Positions 31,587-42,840 of a DNA stretch of 64,000 nucleotides are shown piece after piece; the first letter of the stretch is position 1, and each line of letters begins with the position of its first letter. A program made the position numbers and the translations under genes. Below the pieces are notes generated by a model. It made no database searches. It had not been told where the DNA came from and saw only the letters and a program-made list of their open reading frames with translations. Source of the DNA: Pseudomonadota bacterium (GTDB lineage: Bacteria; Pseudomonadota; Gammaproteobacteria; Eutrophobiales; Eutrophobiaceae); contig JABFGI010000003.1 in assembly GCA_013112535.1 (NCBI GenBank), positions 144,895 through 208,894 of the forward strand. Direction: 5' to 3'.

Positions 31587-33689
31587 ATGGCTCGCAGTAC
31601 ACCCATTGAGCGTTACCGGAATATCGGAATTATGGCTCATATTGATGCGGGTAAGACAACAACGACTGAACGTGTGTTGTTTTATACAGGGGTGTCTCAC
31701 AAGATAGGTGAGGTTCATGATGGTGCTGCCACCATGGATTGGATGGAGCAAGAGCAGGAGAGAGGAATAACAATAACTTCTGCGGCGACGACTTGTTTTT
31801 GGAAAGGTACAGCATCACAGTTTGATGAGTACCGTATCAATATAATTGATACACCAGGACACGTTGATTTTACGATTGAAGTAGAACGTTCATTGCGTGT
31901 TTTAGATGGAGCATGCGCTGTATTTTGTGCGGTAGGTGGGGTTGAACCACAGTCAGAAACAGTTTGGCGGCAGGCAAATAAGTATTCTGTGCCACGCATG
32001 GCTTTCGTCAATAAGATGGATCGATCGGGAGCAGATTTTCTGCGAGTAGTTGAGCAGATTCGTAAGCGCTTAGGTAGCAACGCTGTGCCGATGCAGTTAC
32101 CGATAGGCGCAGAAGAGAATTTTAAAGGCGTGATTGACCTGGTAAAGATGAAAGCGATTTACTGGGAAGAAGAAAATATGGGAATCAAGTTCGAAGAGCA
32201 AGATATTCCCGAAGCCTTGGTAGCTGAAGCGCAACAATGGCGCGAAGGTTTAGTTGAGCATGCAGCGGAAGCGAATGAAGCTTTAATGGATGCGTATCTT
32301 GAAACTGGTGAGTTGAGTCAAGAGCAAATAAAGCAAGGTATACGTTTGCAAACATTGAGGAATGAAGTGGTACCAGTATTTTGTGGCTCTGCTTTTAAGA
32401 ACAAAGGTGTGCAAACAATGTTGGATGCGGTTATCGAGTATATGCCGTCTCCTATAGATGTTCCTGCAATAACAGGAATTCTAGATGATAAAAATGAGTC
32501 TGAAGGTGAAAGACATGCAGCAGATGATGATCCGTTTGCAGCATTGGCTTTTAAAATTGCAACAGACCCATTTGTAGGCACGCTAACTTTTTTCCGTGTC
32601 TATTCCGGAATATTGAAGTCTGGAGACTCAGTATTTAATCCGGTTAAAGAAAAAAAAGAACGCATTGGCCGTTTGTTACAAATGCATGCCAATAGTCGTG
32701 AAGATATTAATGAAGTCTGCGCTGGTGATATAGCTGCAGCAGTAGGTTTAAAAGATGTAACAACCGGTGACACACTTTGTGATGTCAAAAACGTGATTAC
32801 GCTCGAGCGTATGGAGTTTCCTGAACCGGTAATTGCAGTGGCTGTAGAGCCAAAGACGAAGCCTGACCAGGAAAAAATGGGAATAGCTTTAAGTAAGTTG
32901 GCTCAAGAAGATCCTTCTTTTCGTGTGCATACCGATGAAGAATCTGGCCAAACCATTATTTCAGGAATGGGTGAGCTTCATCTGGATATTATTATTGATC
33001 GGATGAAGCGTGAGTTTAAAGTTGATGCCAATGTTGGTAAGCCACAGGTGGCTTATCGGGAAACGATTAGGGCAACACTTGATAAAGTGGAAGGAAAGTT
33101 TGTTCGTCAATCAGGTGGTCGCGGTCAATATGGACATGTTGTATTTAAGATTGAGCCTAGGAAAGCTGGCGAAGGATTTGAGTTTGTAAACGAAGTTGTC
33201 GGTGGTGCTGTGCCGAAAGAATATATTGCTGCTGTTGAGAAAGGCGTTGTAGAACAGATGGCAAACGGCATTATTGCGGGCTTTCCAGTAGTCGATGTGA
33301 AGGTCACTTTGTACGATGGTTCTTATCATGAGGTTGACTCTAACGAAATGGCGTTTAAAATCGCCGGCTCGATGGGGTTCAGGGAAGGCGCAAGCCAGGC
33401 AAAACCTGTTTTACTTGAGCCAATGATGAAAGTAGAAATTATTACCCCTGAAGAATATATGGGGACTGTAAATGGTGACTTGAACCGTCGCCGAGGTATT
33501 TTACAGGGCGCTGAAGAATCACCTTCAGGAAAGGTGATAAGAGCAGAAGTGCCGCTTAAAGAGATGTTTGGCTATGCGACAGATCTTCGGTCTGCTACTC
33601 AGGGTCGAGCGATATATACGATGGAGTTTGAAAAATATAGTGAAGTGCCAGCAAATATTGCTGAAAGTATTATTAGTAGAAACCAATAA
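31587..33689 (+). CDS. fusA: Elongation factor G
   Basis: A 700-residue translocase GTPase. P-loop [12 protein letters not shown] (residues 17-28), switch [10 protein letters not shown] and NKMD (G4) are intact, followed by domains II-V with the GGRGQYGHV and [13 protein letters not shown] segments typical of bacterial EF-G. It starts at an ATG 22 bases after rpsG with only a weak ribosome site. By eye its codons include more ATA, AGG and GGA than the flanking rps genes, so its codon bias looks weaker than expected for an abundant protein. Confidence 0.97.
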   Translation: MARSTPIERYRNIGIMAHIDAGKTTTTERVLFYTGVSHKIGEVHDGAATMDWMEQEQERGITITSAATTCFWKGTASQFDEYRINIIDTPGHVDFTIEVERSLRVLDGACAVFCAVGGVEPQSETVWRQANKYSVPRMAFVNKMDRSGADFLRVVEQIRKRLGSNAVPMQLPIGAEENFKGVIDLVKMKAIYWEEENMGIKFEEQDIPEALVAEAQQWREGLVEHAAEANEALMDAYLETGELSQEQIKQGIRLQTLRNEVVPVFCGSAFKNKGVQTMLDAVIEYMPSPIDVPAITGILDDKNESEGERHAADDDPFAALAFKIATDPFVGTLTFFRVYSGILKSGDSVFNPVKEKKERIGRLLQMHANSREDINEVCAGDIAAAVGLKDVTTGDTLCDVKNVITLERMEFPEPVIAVAVEPKTKPDQEKMGIALSKLAQEDPSFRVHTDEESGQTIISGMGELHLDIIIDRMKREFKVDANVGKPQVAYRETIRATLDKVEGKFVRQSGGRGQYGHVVFKIEPRKAGEGFEFVNEVVGGAVPKEYIAAVEKGVVEQMANGIIAGFPVVDVKVTLYDGSYHEVDSNEMAFKIAGSMGFREGASQAKPVLLEPMMKVEIITPEEYMGTVNGDLNRRRGILQGAEESPSGKVIRAEVPLKEMFGYATDLRSATQGRAIYTMEFEKYSEVPANIAESIISRNQ

Positions 33690-33729
33690 TTATTAATTGA
33701 TAACAGATATTTTGAAGAGGTGATTAGCC

Positions 33730-34920
33730 GTGTCTAAGGAAAAATTTGAACGCACAAAACCGCATGTGAATGTGGGCACAATCGGTCACGTTGACCATGG
33801 CAAGACGACGTTAACGGCGGCGATCACAAAGACCATGGCGGAAGCGAATGGCGGTGAATTCAAGGATTACGGCGATATCGATAATGCGCCGGAAGAACGC
33901 GAACGCGGTATCACGATTGCGACGGCGCACGTGGAGTATGAAAGTAACGACCGTCATTATGCGCACGTGGATTGTCCGGGACACGCGGATTATGTGAAAA
34001 ACATGATTACCGGTGCGGCACAAATGGACGGCGCTATTCTGGTTTGTAGTGCAGCCGACGGCCCAATGCCACAAACCCGTGAGCATATCTTATTGTCACG
34101 CCAGGTGGGTGTGCCTTACATCGTGGTTTACCTTAACAAAGCCGATCAGGTTGACGATGCCGAATTACTGGAATTAGTTGAAATGGAAGTGCGAGAATTA
34201 TTGGATTCCTATGACTTTCCGGGCGATGACACGCCGATTGTGACAGGCTCAGCCTTAAAAGCATTGGAAGGAGATACTTCGGACATTGGTATTCCGTCTA
34301 TCCTGAAACTGGTTGCGGCAATGGATGAGTACTTTCCTTTACCAGAACGGCCAGTAGATCAACCTTTCCTATTACCGATTGAAGACGTGTTCAGTATTTC
34401 AGGACGCGGTACGGTGGTAACCGGCCGTGTTGAACGCGGTATTGTGAAGGTTGGTGAAGAAATTGAGATTGTGGGTATTAAAGACACACAAAAGACGACG
34501 TGTACCGGTGTTGAAATGTTCCGTAAGTTGTTAGACGAAGGTCAAGCGGGCGACAACGTGGGTGTGTTGTTACGTGGTACCAAGCGAGAAGAAGTCGAGC
34601 GTGGTCAAGTATTATGTAAACCAGGTTCGATTACGCCGCATACCCATTTTGAAACGGAAATTTACGTATTGAGTAAAGATGAAGGTGGCCGTCATACGCC
34701 GTTTTTCAACAACTACCGTCCGCAGTTCTACTTCCGAACGACTGACGTGACGGGAGCGATGGAATTACCTGAAGGAACAGAAATGGTGATGCCTGGCGAT
34801 AACATCAAGGTAACGGTGAAGTTGATTGCACCGATTGCGATGGAAGAAGGCTTACGTTTTGCAATACGAGAAGGCGGCCGTACCGTGGGTGCGGGTGTTG
34901 TCTCTAAAATTATTGAGTAA
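33730..34920 (+). CDS. tuf: Elongation factor Tu, copy 2
   Basis: A 396-residue EF-Tu whose protein sequence is the same as that of the copy at 17060. Unlike copy 1 it starts with GTG, behind GAGGTG. By eye the DNA differs only in codons 1-3 and at one synonymous A/G site (18217 versus 34887), while the flanks share nothing. It closes the str group (rpsL, rpsG, fusA, tuf) and lies 9 bases before rpsJ, so it is co-transcribed with the S10 genes. Confidence 0.98.
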   Translation: MSKEKFERTKPHVNVGTIGHVDHGKTTLTAAITKTMAEANGGEFKDYGDIDNAPEERERGITIATAHVEYESNDRHYAHVDCPGHADYVKNMITGAAQMDGAILVCSAADGPMPQTREHILLSRQVGVPYIVVYLNKADQVDDAELLELVEMEVRELLDSYDFPGDDTPIVTGSALKALEGDTSDIGIPSILKLVAAMDEYFPLPERPVDQPFLLPIEDVFSISGRGTVVTGRVERGIVKVGEEIEIVGIKDTQKTTCTGVEMFRKLLDEGQAGDNVGVLLRGTKREEVERGQVLCKPGSITPHTHFETEIYVLSKDEGGRHTPFFNNYRPQFYFRTTDVTGAMELPEGTEMVMPGDNIKVTVKLIAPIAMEEGLRFAIREGGRTVGAGVVSKIIE

Positions 34921-34929
34921 TTAAATAAA

Positions 34930-35244
34930 ATGGCTGAACAACAAGTAATTAGAATTCGCCTTAAGGCATTCGATCATCGTCTAATCGATCAATCTACGAA
35001 AGAGATTGTCGAGACAGCAAGACGTACAGGCGCTCAAATCAAAGGGCCTATACCTTTACCGACGAAAAAAGAACGCTTTACTGTTTTGATTTCACCGCAT
35101 GTTAATAAAGATGCGCGTGATCAATACGAAATTCGTACTCATAAACGTTTAATGGATATCGTTAACCCGACTGATAAAACAGTTGATGCGTTAATGAAAC
35201 TTGATCTGGCGGCGGGTGTCGACGTTCAGATTAAACTTCAATAA
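34930..35244 (+). CDS. rpsJ: 30S ribosomal protein S10
   Basis: A 104-residue protein that also serves as NusE in antitermination with NusB and NusG. The opening [16 protein letters not shown] and the extended loop [15 protein letters not shown] are present. It begins 9 bases after tuf, leaving no space for the long leader through which L4 controls the E. coli S10 operon. Confidence 0.97.
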   Translation: MAEQQVIRIRLKAFDHRLIDQSTKEIVETARRTGAQIKGPIPLPTKKERFTVLISPHVNKDARDQYEIRTHKRLMDIVNPTDKTVDALMKLDLAAGVDVQIKLQ

Positions 35245-35268
35245 GAATAATTTGGTGGATTTAAAACA

Positions 35269-35925
35269 ATGACGATTGGAATAATAGGTCGAAAACGAGG
35301 AATGACTCGAGTCTTCACTGAAGACGGCGCATCAGTGCCCGTGACCGTTGTAGAAGCGACCCCTAATCATATTACTGATGTAATAACGTCAGAAACGAAA
35401 GGTTACAACGCTGTGCAAGTTTCCTGGGGTTCAAAAAAATCATCATCGTTGACTAAGTCAGAAGCGGGTAACTACGCCAAAGCAAATATCGAAACAGGTG
35501 AAGGACTGGTTGAGCATAGAGTAACTAATGACGAACTTGAGCAGTTTACTGCAGGTTCTGAAATCAAGGTTGATATGTTTGAAGCTGGTCAAAAGGTTGA
35601 TGTAACCGGTACCACTAACGGTAAAGGTTTTGCTGGTGCAATTAAACGACACAATTTCAGCCATCAACGTAATTCACACGGCAACTCTATATCTCACCGT
35701 GCGCCTGGTTCCATTGGTCAATGTCAAACTCCGGGTCGTGTTTTTAAAGGTAAGAAAATGGCTGGTCATTTGGGTAATGTTCAACGTACTACTCAAAACC
35801 TGGAAGTCGTTCGTGTTGATACCGAACGCAATTTATTATTGATTAAAGGTTCAGTGCCTGCGGTTAAAGGTGGCAAAGTATTAATTAAGCCATCAGTTAA
35901 GGCTAAATCAAAGAATTCAGCATAA
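35269..35925 (+). CDS. rplC: 50S ribosomal protein L3
   Basis: A 218-residue early assembly protein near the peptidyl transferase centre. The opening [17 protein letters not shown] and the central loop [16 protein letters not shown] with [28 protein letters not shown]-type sequence are intact, including the Gln methylated by PrmB in E. coli (GSIGQ). Gap of 24 bases after rpsJ. Confidence 0.97.
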   Translation: MTIGIIGRKRGMTRVFTEDGASVPVTVVEATPNHITDVITSETKGYNAVQVSWGSKKSSSLTKSEAGNYAKANIETGEGLVEHRVTNDELEQFTAGSEIKVDMFEAGQKVDVTGTTNGKGFAGAIKRHNFSHQRNSHGNSISHRAPGSIGQCQTPGRVFKGKKMAGHLGNVQRTTQNLEVVRVDTERNLLLIKGSVPAVKGGKVLIKPSVKAKSKNSA

Positions 35926-35934
35926 GGTAAACAC

Positions 35935-36552
35935 ATGGAACTTAAAATTCAAACAGCAGGCAAGAAAAAAGCGGCTAGCATGACTGTTGCCGATAGTATT
36001 TTTTCTGCCGAATTTAATGAGCCATTGATACATCAGGTTTTAACCTCGTATCTGGCAGCAGCTCGTTCTGGTACCAAAGCGCAGAAAACACGTTCTGAAG
36101 TTCGTGGTGGTGGTAAAAAACCATGGCGTCAAAAAGGAACCGGTCGCGCACGTTCCGGTACTATCCGTAGTCCAATTTGGCGTGGCGGTGGTGTTACTTT
36201 TGCAGCCAAGTCACAGGATCACAGTAAAAAAGTAAATAAGAAAATGTATCGTGGTGCTATGCGTTCGATTCTTTCTGAACTTGTACGACAAGATCGATTT
36301 GTTTGTGTTGATGAGTTTGATGTTGCCGAATCAAAAACAAAAGCAGTAAAAGAGAAATTGCAAAGTCTTGGTCTTGAAGATGTATTGGTAGTAACTGATG
36401 AGTTAACTGAAAACCTTTACTTTGGAATCAGAAATCTTCCAAAAGCTGATGTAATAGATACAAATGAAATTGACCCTTATTCTCTGGTCGGTTTTGAAAA
36501 AGTATTAATGACTAAAGCTGCCGTTGAAAAAGTTGAGGCATGGTTATCATGA
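35935..36552 (+). CDS. rplD: 50S ribosomal protein L4
   Basis: A 205-residue protein with a globular domain and the long basic loop ([20 protein letters not shown]) that lines the peptide exit tunnel. In E. coli L4 also represses the S10 operon by attenuation and binds RNase E. Here the S10 leader is absent, so any feedback must act elsewhere. It overlaps rplW by four bases (ATGA). Confidence 0.97.
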   Translation: MELKIQTAGKKKAASMTVADSIFSAEFNEPLIHQVLTSYLAAARSGTKAQKTRSEVRGGGKKPWRQKGTGRARSGTIRSPIWRGGGVTFAAKSQDHSKKVNKKMYRGAMRSILSELVRQDRFVCVDEFDVAESKTKAVKEKLQSLGLEDVLVVTDELTENLYFGIRNLPKADVIDTNEIDPYSLVGFEKVLMTKAAVEKVEAWLS

Positions 36553-36845
36553 ATCAGGAAAAATTAATGACCGTTTTACTTGAGCCACGCGTGACAGAAA
36601 AGTCAACGATGGTGGGCGAAACACATAACCAATATGTTTTTAAAGTTGCAAAGAGCGCAACCAAGCCTGAAATCAAAAAAGCAGTTGAGCTTATGTTTGA
36701 TGGTGCTGAAGTTGAATCAGTACAGGTAGCAAACGTGAAAGGTAAATCGAAAATATTCGCACGTAGACAGGGTCAACGTGTTAACTGGAAGAAAGCCTAT
36801 GTCAAACTGAAAGCTGGTTTTGACATTGATTTCATGGGGGCTTGA
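36549..36845 (+). CDS. rplW: 50S ribosomal protein L23
   Basis: A 98-residue protein at the tunnel exit that docks SRP and trigger factor. The [10 protein letters not shown] and [16 protein letters not shown] segments are typical. I take the ATG at 36549, which overlaps the rplD stop as ATGA, over a GTG nine bases upstream within rplD. Confidence 0.96.
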   Translation: MNQEKLMTVLLEPRVTEKSTMVGETHNQYVFKVAKSATKPEIKKAVELMFDGAEVESVQVANVKGKSKIFARRQGQRVNWKKAYVKLKAGFDIDFMGA

Positions 36846-36858
36846 TAGGTAACAAATT

Positions 36859-37680
36859 ATGGCATTAGTTAATCCAAAACCAACATCGCCAGGCCGTCGT
36901 TCTATGGTCAAGGTTGTGAGTCCTGAGTTGTATAAAGGCAAACCTTATGAGCCATTGTTGGAAAAACAAAATAAATTTTCTGGTCGTAATAACAACGGTC
37001 GTATCACTATCCGTCATCGTGGTGGTGGTTCGAAACAACGTTATCGCATTATTGACTTCAAGCGAAACAAGGACGGTATTGCAGCTAAAGTTGAACGTAT
37101 TGAATACGATCCAAACAGAACTTCTCATATTGCGTTGTTGCTTTATGCAGATGGTGAAAGACGTTACATCATTGCGCCTGCGAACGTAAAAGTGGGTGAT
37201 GAAGTGATGTCAGGTATAGAAGCGGGTATTAAAACCGGTAACAGCATGCCTTTGAGAAATATGCCATTAGGTTCAACCGTGCATTGTATTGAGTTAAAAC
37301 CCGGCAAAGGTGCACAAATGGCACGTAGTGCTGGCACCTCTGCGCAATTGGTTGCAAAAGAAGGGCAGCATGCAACCTTAAGATTGCGTTCCGGCGAAAT
37401 GCGTAAAGTATTAGCTGATTGTCGTGCAACGATTGGTGAAGTTAGCAATGGTGAGCATCAATTGCGTTCATTAGGTAAAGCGGGTGCCAAACGCTGGCTT
37501 GGAATAAGACCTACGGTTCGTGGTGTCGCAATGAACCCCGTTGATCACCCACATGGTGGTGGTGAAGGTCGTACTTCCGGTGGTCGTCATCCTGTCAGTC
37601 CCTGGGGTACACCTACAAAAGGCTTTAAAACACGAAAGAATAAACGAACTGATAAATTAATCGTTCGTAAACGTAAATAA
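36859..37680 (+). CDS. rplB: 50S ribosomal protein L2
   Basis: A 273-residue primary 23S rRNA-binding protein required for subunit joining and peptidyl transfer. The conserved [29 protein letters not shown] and the [17 protein letters not shown] loop with its essential histidine are all intact. Gap of 13 bases after rplW. Confidence 0.98.
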   Translation: MALVNPKPTSPGRRSMVKVVSPELYKGKPYEPLLEKQNKFSGRNNNGRITIRHRGGGSKQRYRIIDFKRNKDGIAAKVERIEYDPNRTSHIALLLYADGERRYIIAPANVKVGDEVMSGIEAGIKTGNSMPLRNMPLGSTVHCIELKPGKGAQMARSAGTSAQLVAKEGQHATLRLRSGEMRKVLADCRATIGEVSNGEHQLRSLGKAGAKRWLGIRPTVRGVAMNPVDHPHGGGEGRTSGGRHPVSPWGTPTKGFKTRKNKRTDKLIVRKRK

Positions 37681-37696
37681 TTAGAGAGGAATACAC

Positions 37697-37966
37697 GTGC
37701 CACGTTCAGTAAAAAAAGGTCCGTTTATTGACCACCACCTTGTAACTAAGGTGCAAACAGCGAAGGAAAGTAACGATAAGCGTCCAATTAAAACCTGGTC
37801 TCGCCGATCTATGGTTATGCCTGAGATGGTTGGGTTAACCATTGCTGTACATAATGGCCGTGATCATATGCCGGTGTATATCTCTGAAAACATGGTTGGA
37901 CATAAATTGGGTGAGTTTGTTTTAACTCGTACTTTTCGTGGCCACCTTGCAGATAGAAAATCTTAA
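37697..37966 (+). CDS. rpsS: 30S ribosomal protein S19
   Basis: An 89-residue protein that binds S13 at the 30S head. [14 protein letters not shown] and the C-terminal [17 protein letters not shown] are typical. It starts with GTG behind GAGAGGA. Confidence 0.97.
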   Translation: MPRSVKKGPFIDHHLVTKVQTAKESNDKRPIKTWSRRSMVMPEMVGLTIAVHNGRDHMPVYISENMVGHKLGEFVLTRTFRGHLADRKS

Positions 37967-37984
37967 TTAGTAGACGAATAAATT

Positions 37985-38323
37985 ATGGCAACTTCAGCAA
38001 CTTTAAAATATACACATTTGTCACCGCAGAAAATGCGATTAGTGGCAGATCAGATTCGTGGCTTGCCAGTTGATCGCGCGATTAACTTACTTGCATTCAG
38101 TAACAAGAAAGGTGCAGACATCATTAAAAAAGTTCTCGAGTCTGCAATAGCAAATGCAGAGAATAATGATGGTGCTGATATCGATGAGTTAAAGATAAGT
38201 GCTATTCAGGTAAACCAGGGTCCAACAATGAAACGCTTGCGTCCACGTGCTCGTGGTCGTGCCGATAGAATCATAAAACGAACCAGTCATCTTACCGTGA
38301 CGGTATCTGAAAACGGAGAGTAA
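37985..38323 (+). CDS. rplV: 50S ribosomal protein L22
   Basis: A 112-residue protein whose beta-hairpin reaches into the exit tunnel. The [15 protein letters not shown] helix and the tip [20 protein letters not shown] (macrolide-interaction region) are wild type. Gap of 18 bases after rpsS. Confidence 0.97.
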   Translation: MATSATLKYTHLSPQKMRLVADQIRGLPVDRAINLLAFSNKKGADIIKKVLESAIANAENNDGADIDELKISAIQVNQGPTMKRLRPRARGRADRIIKRTSHLTVTVSENGE

Positions 38324-38331
38324 TTAATAGC

Positions 38332-39012
38332 ATGGGTCAAAAAGTACATCCAACAGGCATACGCCTCGGCATTATTAAAGACTGGACCTCTACCTGGTAT
38401 GCAGATAGTAGCGACTACGCTGACTTTCTACATGCAGATATCAAGGTTAGAGAATATGTTAAAAAGAAACTGGCCAATGCTTCCGTAAGCCGTGTTCAGA
38501 TTGAAAGACCTGCGGGTAATGCGCGCGTCATTATTCATACTGCGCGTCCTGGTATTGTAATTGGCAAGAAAGGTGAAGATATTGAACGTCTTCGTTTTGA
38601 AGTTTCAGAAATGATGGGTGTCCCTGCACACGTTAGTGTCGAAGAAATTCGTAAACCTGAGCTGGATGCGTATCTTGTTGCTGAAAGTGTCGCACAACAA
38701 ATTGAGCGTCGTATCATGTTTCGTCGTGCTATGAAACGTGCAGTAACCAATACCATGCGTCTTGGTGCACAAGGTATCAAGATCACTGTTGGTGGTCGCT
38801 TGAACGGTGCTGAAATTGCGCGTAGTGAATGGTATCGCGAAGGTCGTGTACCGCTTCATACCTTACGTGCTGATATTGATTATGGTACTGCTGAAGCAAG
38901 TACTACATATGGAATTATTGGAATAAAGGTCTGGATCTTCAAAGGTGAGGTTTTTGCTCACGATCAGAAGAAGCTGGAAGAAGAAACCCAAAAAGAAGAA
39001 GCTCAGGCGTAA
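38332..39012 (+). CDS. rpsC: 30S ribosomal protein S3
   Basis: A 226-residue protein at the mRNA entry site with helicase activity. It has an N-terminal KH domain ([17 protein letters not shown]) and a C-terminal domain ([30 protein letters not shown]). It is followed by a short acidic tail rich in Glu and Gln ([11 protein letters not shown]). Confidence 0.97.
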   Translation: MGQKVHPTGIRLGIIKDWTSTWYADSSDYADFLHADIKVREYVKKKLANASVSRVQIERPAGNARVIIHTARPGIVIGKKGEDIERLRFEVSEMMGVPAHVSVEEIRKPELDAYLVAESVAQQIERRIMFRRAMKRAVTNTMRLGAQGIKITVGGRLNGAEIARSEWYREGRVPLHTLRADIDYGTAEASTTYGIIGIKVWIFKGEVFAHDQKKLEEETQKEEAQA

Positions 39013-39044
39013 GTTAAGAGCTAGTAAAAACAGGATTATATAAA

Positions 39045-39458
39045 GTGTTACAGCCTAAAAGAACAAAATTTAGAAAACAAAGTAAGCTACGCAATCGTGG
39101 TCTTGCGACAGTTGGTAATAAGGTCAGCTTTGGTGAGTTTGGTTTAAAAGCTGTAGGCCGTGGTCGTATTACAGCTCGTCAAATTGAAGCAGCACGACGT
39201 GCTTTAACACGTCATGTAAAACGTGGTGCGAAAATCTGGATACGTATTTTTCCTGATAAGCCGGTTACTAAAAAGCCTTTGGAAGTTCGTCAGGGTAAAG
39301 GTAAAGGTAATGTTGAATACTGGGTTGCCCAGATTCAACCGGGCAGGATGTTGTATGAGATGGAAGGCGTGCCAGAAGAATTAGCGCGCGAAGCGTTTGA
39401 ATTGGCGGCAGCTAAGTTACCAATAAAAACTACTTTTGTAGCGAGGACAATATTGTAA
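39045..39458 (+). CDS. rplP: 50S ribosomal protein L16
   Basis: A 137-residue protein near the A site. [31 protein letters not shown] and [14 protein letters not shown] are typical. The start is a GTG 32 bases after rpsC. The TAA stop overlaps the rpmC ATG by one base (TAATG). Confidence 0.97.
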   Translation: MLQPKRTKFRKQSKLRNRGLATVGNKVSFGEFGLKAVGRGRITARQIEAARRALTRHVKRGAKIWIRIFPDKPVTKKPLEVRQGKGKGNVEYWVAQIQPGRMLYEMEGVPEELAREAFELAAAKLPIKTTFVARTIL

Positions 39459-39664
39459 TGAAAACAGCAGAACTAAGAGAGAAGTCACCTGAAGAATTAC
39501 AGACTCTGTTGTTGGAAGAGCTGCGTACGCAGTTTAACTTGCGCATGAGGAAAGGTACGGGTCAGTTAGACAAGCCCAGCGAAGTTAAAAAAACACGACG
39601 TAATATTGCACGAATTAACACGCTAATTAAAGAAAAAGAAACAGCATTAGGTAAAGACGCATGA
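39458..39664 (+). CDS. rpmC: 50S ribosomal protein L29
   Basis: A 68-residue helical-hairpin protein beside the tunnel exit. It is identified by [20 protein letters not shown] and the [18 protein letters not shown] helix. It overlaps rplP by one base and rpsQ by four (ATGA). Confidence 0.96.
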   Translation: MKTAELREKSPEELQTLLLEELRTQFNLRMRKGTGQLDKPSEVKKTRRNIARINTLIKEKETALGKDA

Positions 39665-39927
39665 GCACAGAAGAAACACAAGCAAAAACAGTAAGTGGTA
39701 CTGTCGTTAGTAACAAAATGGATAAAACCATTTCTGTGCTGGTTGAACGTAAAGTAAAACATCCTTTGTATGGAAAGTTTATGCGTCGTTCGACCAAGAT
39801 GATGGCTCATGATGAAGCTAATGAATGTAATGAAGGTGATGTAGTGGTTATTGAAGCAACACGTCCATTATCGAAGAACAAGACCTGGCGCTTACAGAAA
39901 GTTGTCAGTAAAGCTCAAGTTGTTTAA
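39661..39927 (+). CDS. rpsQ: 30S ribosomal protein S17
   Basis: An 88-residue OB-fold primary assembly protein. [20 protein letters not shown] and [19 protein letters not shown] match the family. It is the last gene of the classic S10 set, 18 bases before rplN with no terminator between, so S10 and spc are probably one transcript. Confidence 0.97.
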   Translation: MSTEETQAKTVSGTVVSNKMDKTISVLVERKVKHPLYGKFMRRSTKMMAHDEANECNEGDVVVIEATRPLSKNKTWRLQKVVSKAQVV

Positions 39928-39945
39928 TCGGGAGATAGAGCAGAA

Positions 39946-40314
39946 ATGATTCAGATGCAAACAATACTTGATGCCGCAGACAACAGTGGTGCTCGTCGCG
40001 TCATGTGTATAAAGGTATTGGGTGGCTCCAAGCGACGCTATGCTAATGTCGGTGATGTCATTAAAGTTAGTGTTAAAGAAGCTATTCCACGCGGTAAAGT
40101 AAAAAAAGGTGACGTTTATAACGCTGTTGTTGTGCGTACTCGCAAAGGTGTCCGACGACAAGACGGTTCTTTAATTCGTTTTGATGGGAATGCGGCGGTA
40201 TTGTTGAATGCGCAGTTACAACCTATTGGTACTCGAATTTTTGGTCCTGTTACCCGTGAGTTACGTGGAGAGCAATTCATGAAAATTGTTTCTCTGGCAC
40301 CGGAGGTACTTTAA
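39946..40314 (+). CDS. rplN: 50S ribosomal protein L14
   Basis: A 122-residue protein, the exact usual length. [22 protein letters not shown] and the [18 protein letters not shown] end are nearly invariant. It is the first gene of the spc group. GGGAG precedes the ATG. Confidence 0.98.
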   Translation: MIQMQTILDAADNSGARRVMCIKVLGGSKRRYANVGDVIKVSVKEAIPRGKVKKGDVYNAVVVRTRKGVRRQDGSLIRFDGNAAVLLNAQLQPIGTRIFGPVTRELRGEQFMKIVSLAPEVL

Positions 40315-40316
40315 CA

Positions 40317-40637
40317 ATGAGTCGAATTAAAAAAGGTGACAAAGTTGTTGTCATTGCTGGCAAAGATAAAGGCAAGACAGGTGTTGTTTTATCTGTTGAT
40401 AATGATATGGATAAAGTCTTTGTCGAAAATGTCAATATGATAAAGAAACATACCAAGGGTAACCCTCAGATGGGAACACCTGGCGGTATTATTGAGAAAG
40501 AAGCTGCAATTCATATATCTAATGTTGCTATATGGAATCCTGTGACTAATAAAGGTGATCGAGTGGGTTATCGAAATCTTAAAGATGGTCAGAAAGTACG
40601 TTTCTTCAAATCGAATAATGAAGTAGTGGATGTTTAA
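40317..40637 (+). CDS. rplX: 50S ribosomal protein L24
   Basis: A 106-residue assembly initiator protein with an N-terminal KOW motif (KKGDKVVVIAGKDKGKTGVV). It lies only 2 bases after rplN, so the ribosome site is inside rplN (CCGGAGG). Confidence 0.97.
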   Translation: MSRIKKGDKVVVIAGKDKGKTGVVLSVDNDMDKVFVENVNMIKKHTKGNPQMGTPGGIIEKEAAIHISNVAIWNPVTNKGDRVGYRNLKDGQKVRFFKSNNEVVDV

Positions 40638-40647
40638 GGTTTAACTC

Positions 40648-41187
40648 ATGGTCAGATTACAAGAGCATTATAAAAATACCGTATTCAAGCAATTAACCGA
40701 ACAGTTCGGTTACAAATCAGCTATGCAGGTACCAAAGATTACCAAGATCACGCTTAACATGGGTCTAGGTGAAGCTGTTGCAGATAAAAAGGTCGTTGAG
40801 CATGCGCTTGAAGATATGACCAAGATTGCCGGACAAAAACCGATTGTCTGTAATGCAAGAAAATCAGTCGCGAACTTTAAAGTGAGGGAAGGCTGGCCTG
40901 TCGGTTGTAAGGTTACTTTGCGTCGTGAACGCATGTATGAATTTTTAGATCGATTAATTTCTATTGCAATTCCACGTATCAGGGACTTTCGTGGTTTGAA
41001 TGCAAAGTCTTTTGATGGCCGTGGCAATTACAACATGGGTATTAAAGAACAAATTATTTTTCCTGAAATTGATTACGATAAAATCGACACGCTACGTGGT
41101 ATGGATATAACGATTACCACTACTGCACGTACTGATGAAGAAGGCCGTGCATTATTGAAAGCATTTAATCTTCCATTAAGGTCTTGA
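40648..41187 (+). CDS. rplE: 50S ribosomal protein L5
   Basis: A 179-residue protein that binds 5S rRNA and contacts P-site t[40 protein letters not shown]-type sequence and [20 protein letters not shown] are intact. In E. coli S8 represses the spc operon by binding at the rplE start; I did not resolve that fold here. Confidence 0.97.
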   Translation: MVRLQEHYKNTVFKQLTEQFGYKSAMQVPKITKITLNMGLGEAVADKKVVEHALEDMTKIAGQKPIVCNARKSVANFKVREGWPVGCKVTLRRERMYEFLDRLISIAIPRIRDFRGLNAKSFDGRGNYNMGIKEQIIFPEIDYDKIDTLRGMDITITTTARTDEEGRALLKAFNLPLRS

Positions 41188-41199
41188 GGTCTATTTAGA

Positions 41200-41505
41200 A
41201 TGGCAAAAGCATGCATGGTAAATCGTGAAATCAAACGAAATCGTTTGGTTCAAAAGTTCGCGGTGAAAAGAGCAGAATTAAAAGCAGCAATTAAAAATAC
41301 TTCTTTGAGTGAAGAAGAACGAACTGCTGCTCGTGAAAAGTTAAACAAAATGCCTCGGGATGCGAGTCCAGTTCGTATTCGTAACCGTTGTAATATTACA
41401 GGTCGTCCACATGGTTATTATCGAAAATTTGGATTAGGGCGAAACAAATTACGTGAAGCAGCTATGCGTGGCGATGTGCCAGGTTTGGTTAAAGCAAGCT
41501 GGTAA
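41200..41505 (+). CDS. rpsN: 30S ribosomal protein S14 (zinc-independent form)
   Basis: A 101-residue protein of the long, C-minus type: the CxxC zinc ribbon of the short form is missing. [19 protein letters not shown] and [28 protein letters not shown] are typical of gammaproteobacteria. Confidence 0.97.
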   Translation: MAKACMVNREIKRNRLVQKFAVKRAELKAAIKNTSLSEEERTAAREKLNKMPRDASPVRIRNRCNITGRPHGYYRKFGLGRNKLREAAMRGDVPGLVKASW

Positions 41506-41522
41506 TAGAGAGAGAATAGATT

Positions 41523-41918
41523 ATGAGTATGTCAGACCCAATTGCAGATATGTTGACGCGAATTCGTAATTCACTGCAAAGAAACAAGTTCGATGTGAAG
41601 ATGCCATCATCAAAGTTAAAAGTGGCGATCGCGAACATTATGAAAGAAGAAGGTTATATCACTGGTTTCAGTGTTGAAGAGCAGAATAAAAAGGCAACAT
41701 TGACGATTGAGTTAAAGTATTTTGATGGTAAGCCTGTAATTGAGTCGATTGATCGCATTAGTCGTCCCAGTCTTCGTAGTTATAAATCAGTTGATGATTT
41801 GCCAAAAGTAATGGGTGGTTTAGGTGTAGCAATTATTTCTACAGCTAAAGGTGTCATGACAGATAAATCAGCACGTGAGCAAGGTATCGGTGGTGAAGTG
41901 CTTTGCTATGTTTCATAA
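41523..41918 (+). CDS. rpsH: 30S ribosomal protein S8
   Basis: A 131-residue rRNA-binding protein and the spc operon repressor in E. coli. [16 protein letters not shown] at the start and the C-terminal [22 protein letters not shown] motif are intact. AGAGAGAA precedes the ATG. Confidence 0.97.
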   Translation: MSMSDPIADMLTRIRNSLQRNKFDVKMPSSKLKVAIANIMKEEGYITGFSVEEQNKKATLTIELKYFDGKPVIESIDRISRPSLRSYKSVDDLPKVMGGLGVAIISTAKGVMTDKSAREQGIGGEVLCYVS

Positions 41919-41935
41919 ATGAATTGGATTGAATA

Positions 41936-42469
41936 ATGTCTAGAATAGCGAATAACCCGGTAACAATTCCAAGTGGTGTTGATGTTAACATCGCTGGTAG
42001 TTTGATTACGGTTAAAGGTAGCAAAGGTGAACTGTCTCATGATGTTCATCCTTTGGTTAAAGTCGAACAGGAAGATGGTGCATTAAAGACGAAAGCAAAT
42101 AATGATAGCAAGTCTGCTAATGCGCTTTCCGGTACAACGCGTGCGTTGTTGCAAAATTTAATAACCGGTGTCAGTGATGGTTTTGAGCGAAAACTTGAAA
42201 TTGTTGGCGTTGGTTATCGTGCTGCTGTATCAGGTAAGGTATTGAATTTAAGTTTGGGTTTTTCTCATCCTGTTGATTTCGCCATTCCTGAAGGGATTAC
42301 TATTGAAACACCAAGTCAAACTGAAGTCGTTATAAAAGGTGCTGATAAACAACAGGTAGGTCAGGTCGCTGCGAATATTCGTGCATATCGCCCACCTGAG
42401 CCCTACAAAGGTAAAGGTGTTCGTTATTCGGATGAACGCATCATTCGTAAAGAAGCTAAAAAGGCTTAA
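41936..42469 (+). CDS. rplF: 50S ribosomal protein L6
   Basis: A 177-residue protein with two related alpha/beta domains near the factor-binding site. [14 protein letters not shown] at the start and [20 protein letters not shown] at the C-terminus are diagnostic. Gap of 17 bases after rpsH. Confidence 0.97.
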   Translation: MSRIANNPVTIPSGVDVNIAGSLITVKGSKGELSHDVHPLVKVEQEDGALKTKANNDSKSANALSGTTRALLQNLITGVSDGFERKLEIVGVGYRAAVSGKVLNLSLGFSHPVDFAIPEGITIETPSQTEVVIKGADKQQVGQVAANIRAYRPPEPYKGKGVRYSDERIIRKEAKKA

Positions 42470-42474
42470 TTGAT

Positions 42475-42828
42475 ATGAGTAAAAAAACAGATAGATTACG
42501 TCGTGCCAGAAAAGCACGTGCCAGAATTAAGCAACAGGGTGCTAATCGTTTATGTGTGCATAAAACGTCACGTCATATGTATGCACAGATAATTGCGCCA
42601 AATGGTTCAGAAGTACTTGCGAGTGCTTCAAGTCTGGATAAAGACGTTAAAAGTCAGATTAAATACACAGGTAATGTAGAAGCTGCCGCAGCTGTAGGTA
42701 AAACATTAGCTGAGCGAGCGAAAAAAGCAGGCGTTGCTAACGTTGCATTTGATCGTTCAGGTTTTAAATATCATGGTCGCATTAAAGCGTTAGCTGATGC
42801 AGCTCGTGAACAAGGTATGGAATTCTAA
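42475..42828 (+). CDS. rplR: 50S ribosomal protein L18
   Basis: A 117-residue protein that carries 5S rRNA into the 50S subunit. [20 protein letters not shown] and the C-terminal [20 protein letters not shown] are typical. Gap of 5 bases after rplF. Confidence 0.97.
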   Translation: MSKKTDRLRRARKARARIKQQGANRLCVHKTSRHMYAQIIAPNGSEVLASASSLDKDVKSQIKYTGNVEAAAAVGKTLAERAKKAGVANVAFDRSGFKYHGRIKALADAAREQGMEF

Positions 42829-42840
42829 AGGAAGATTTTT

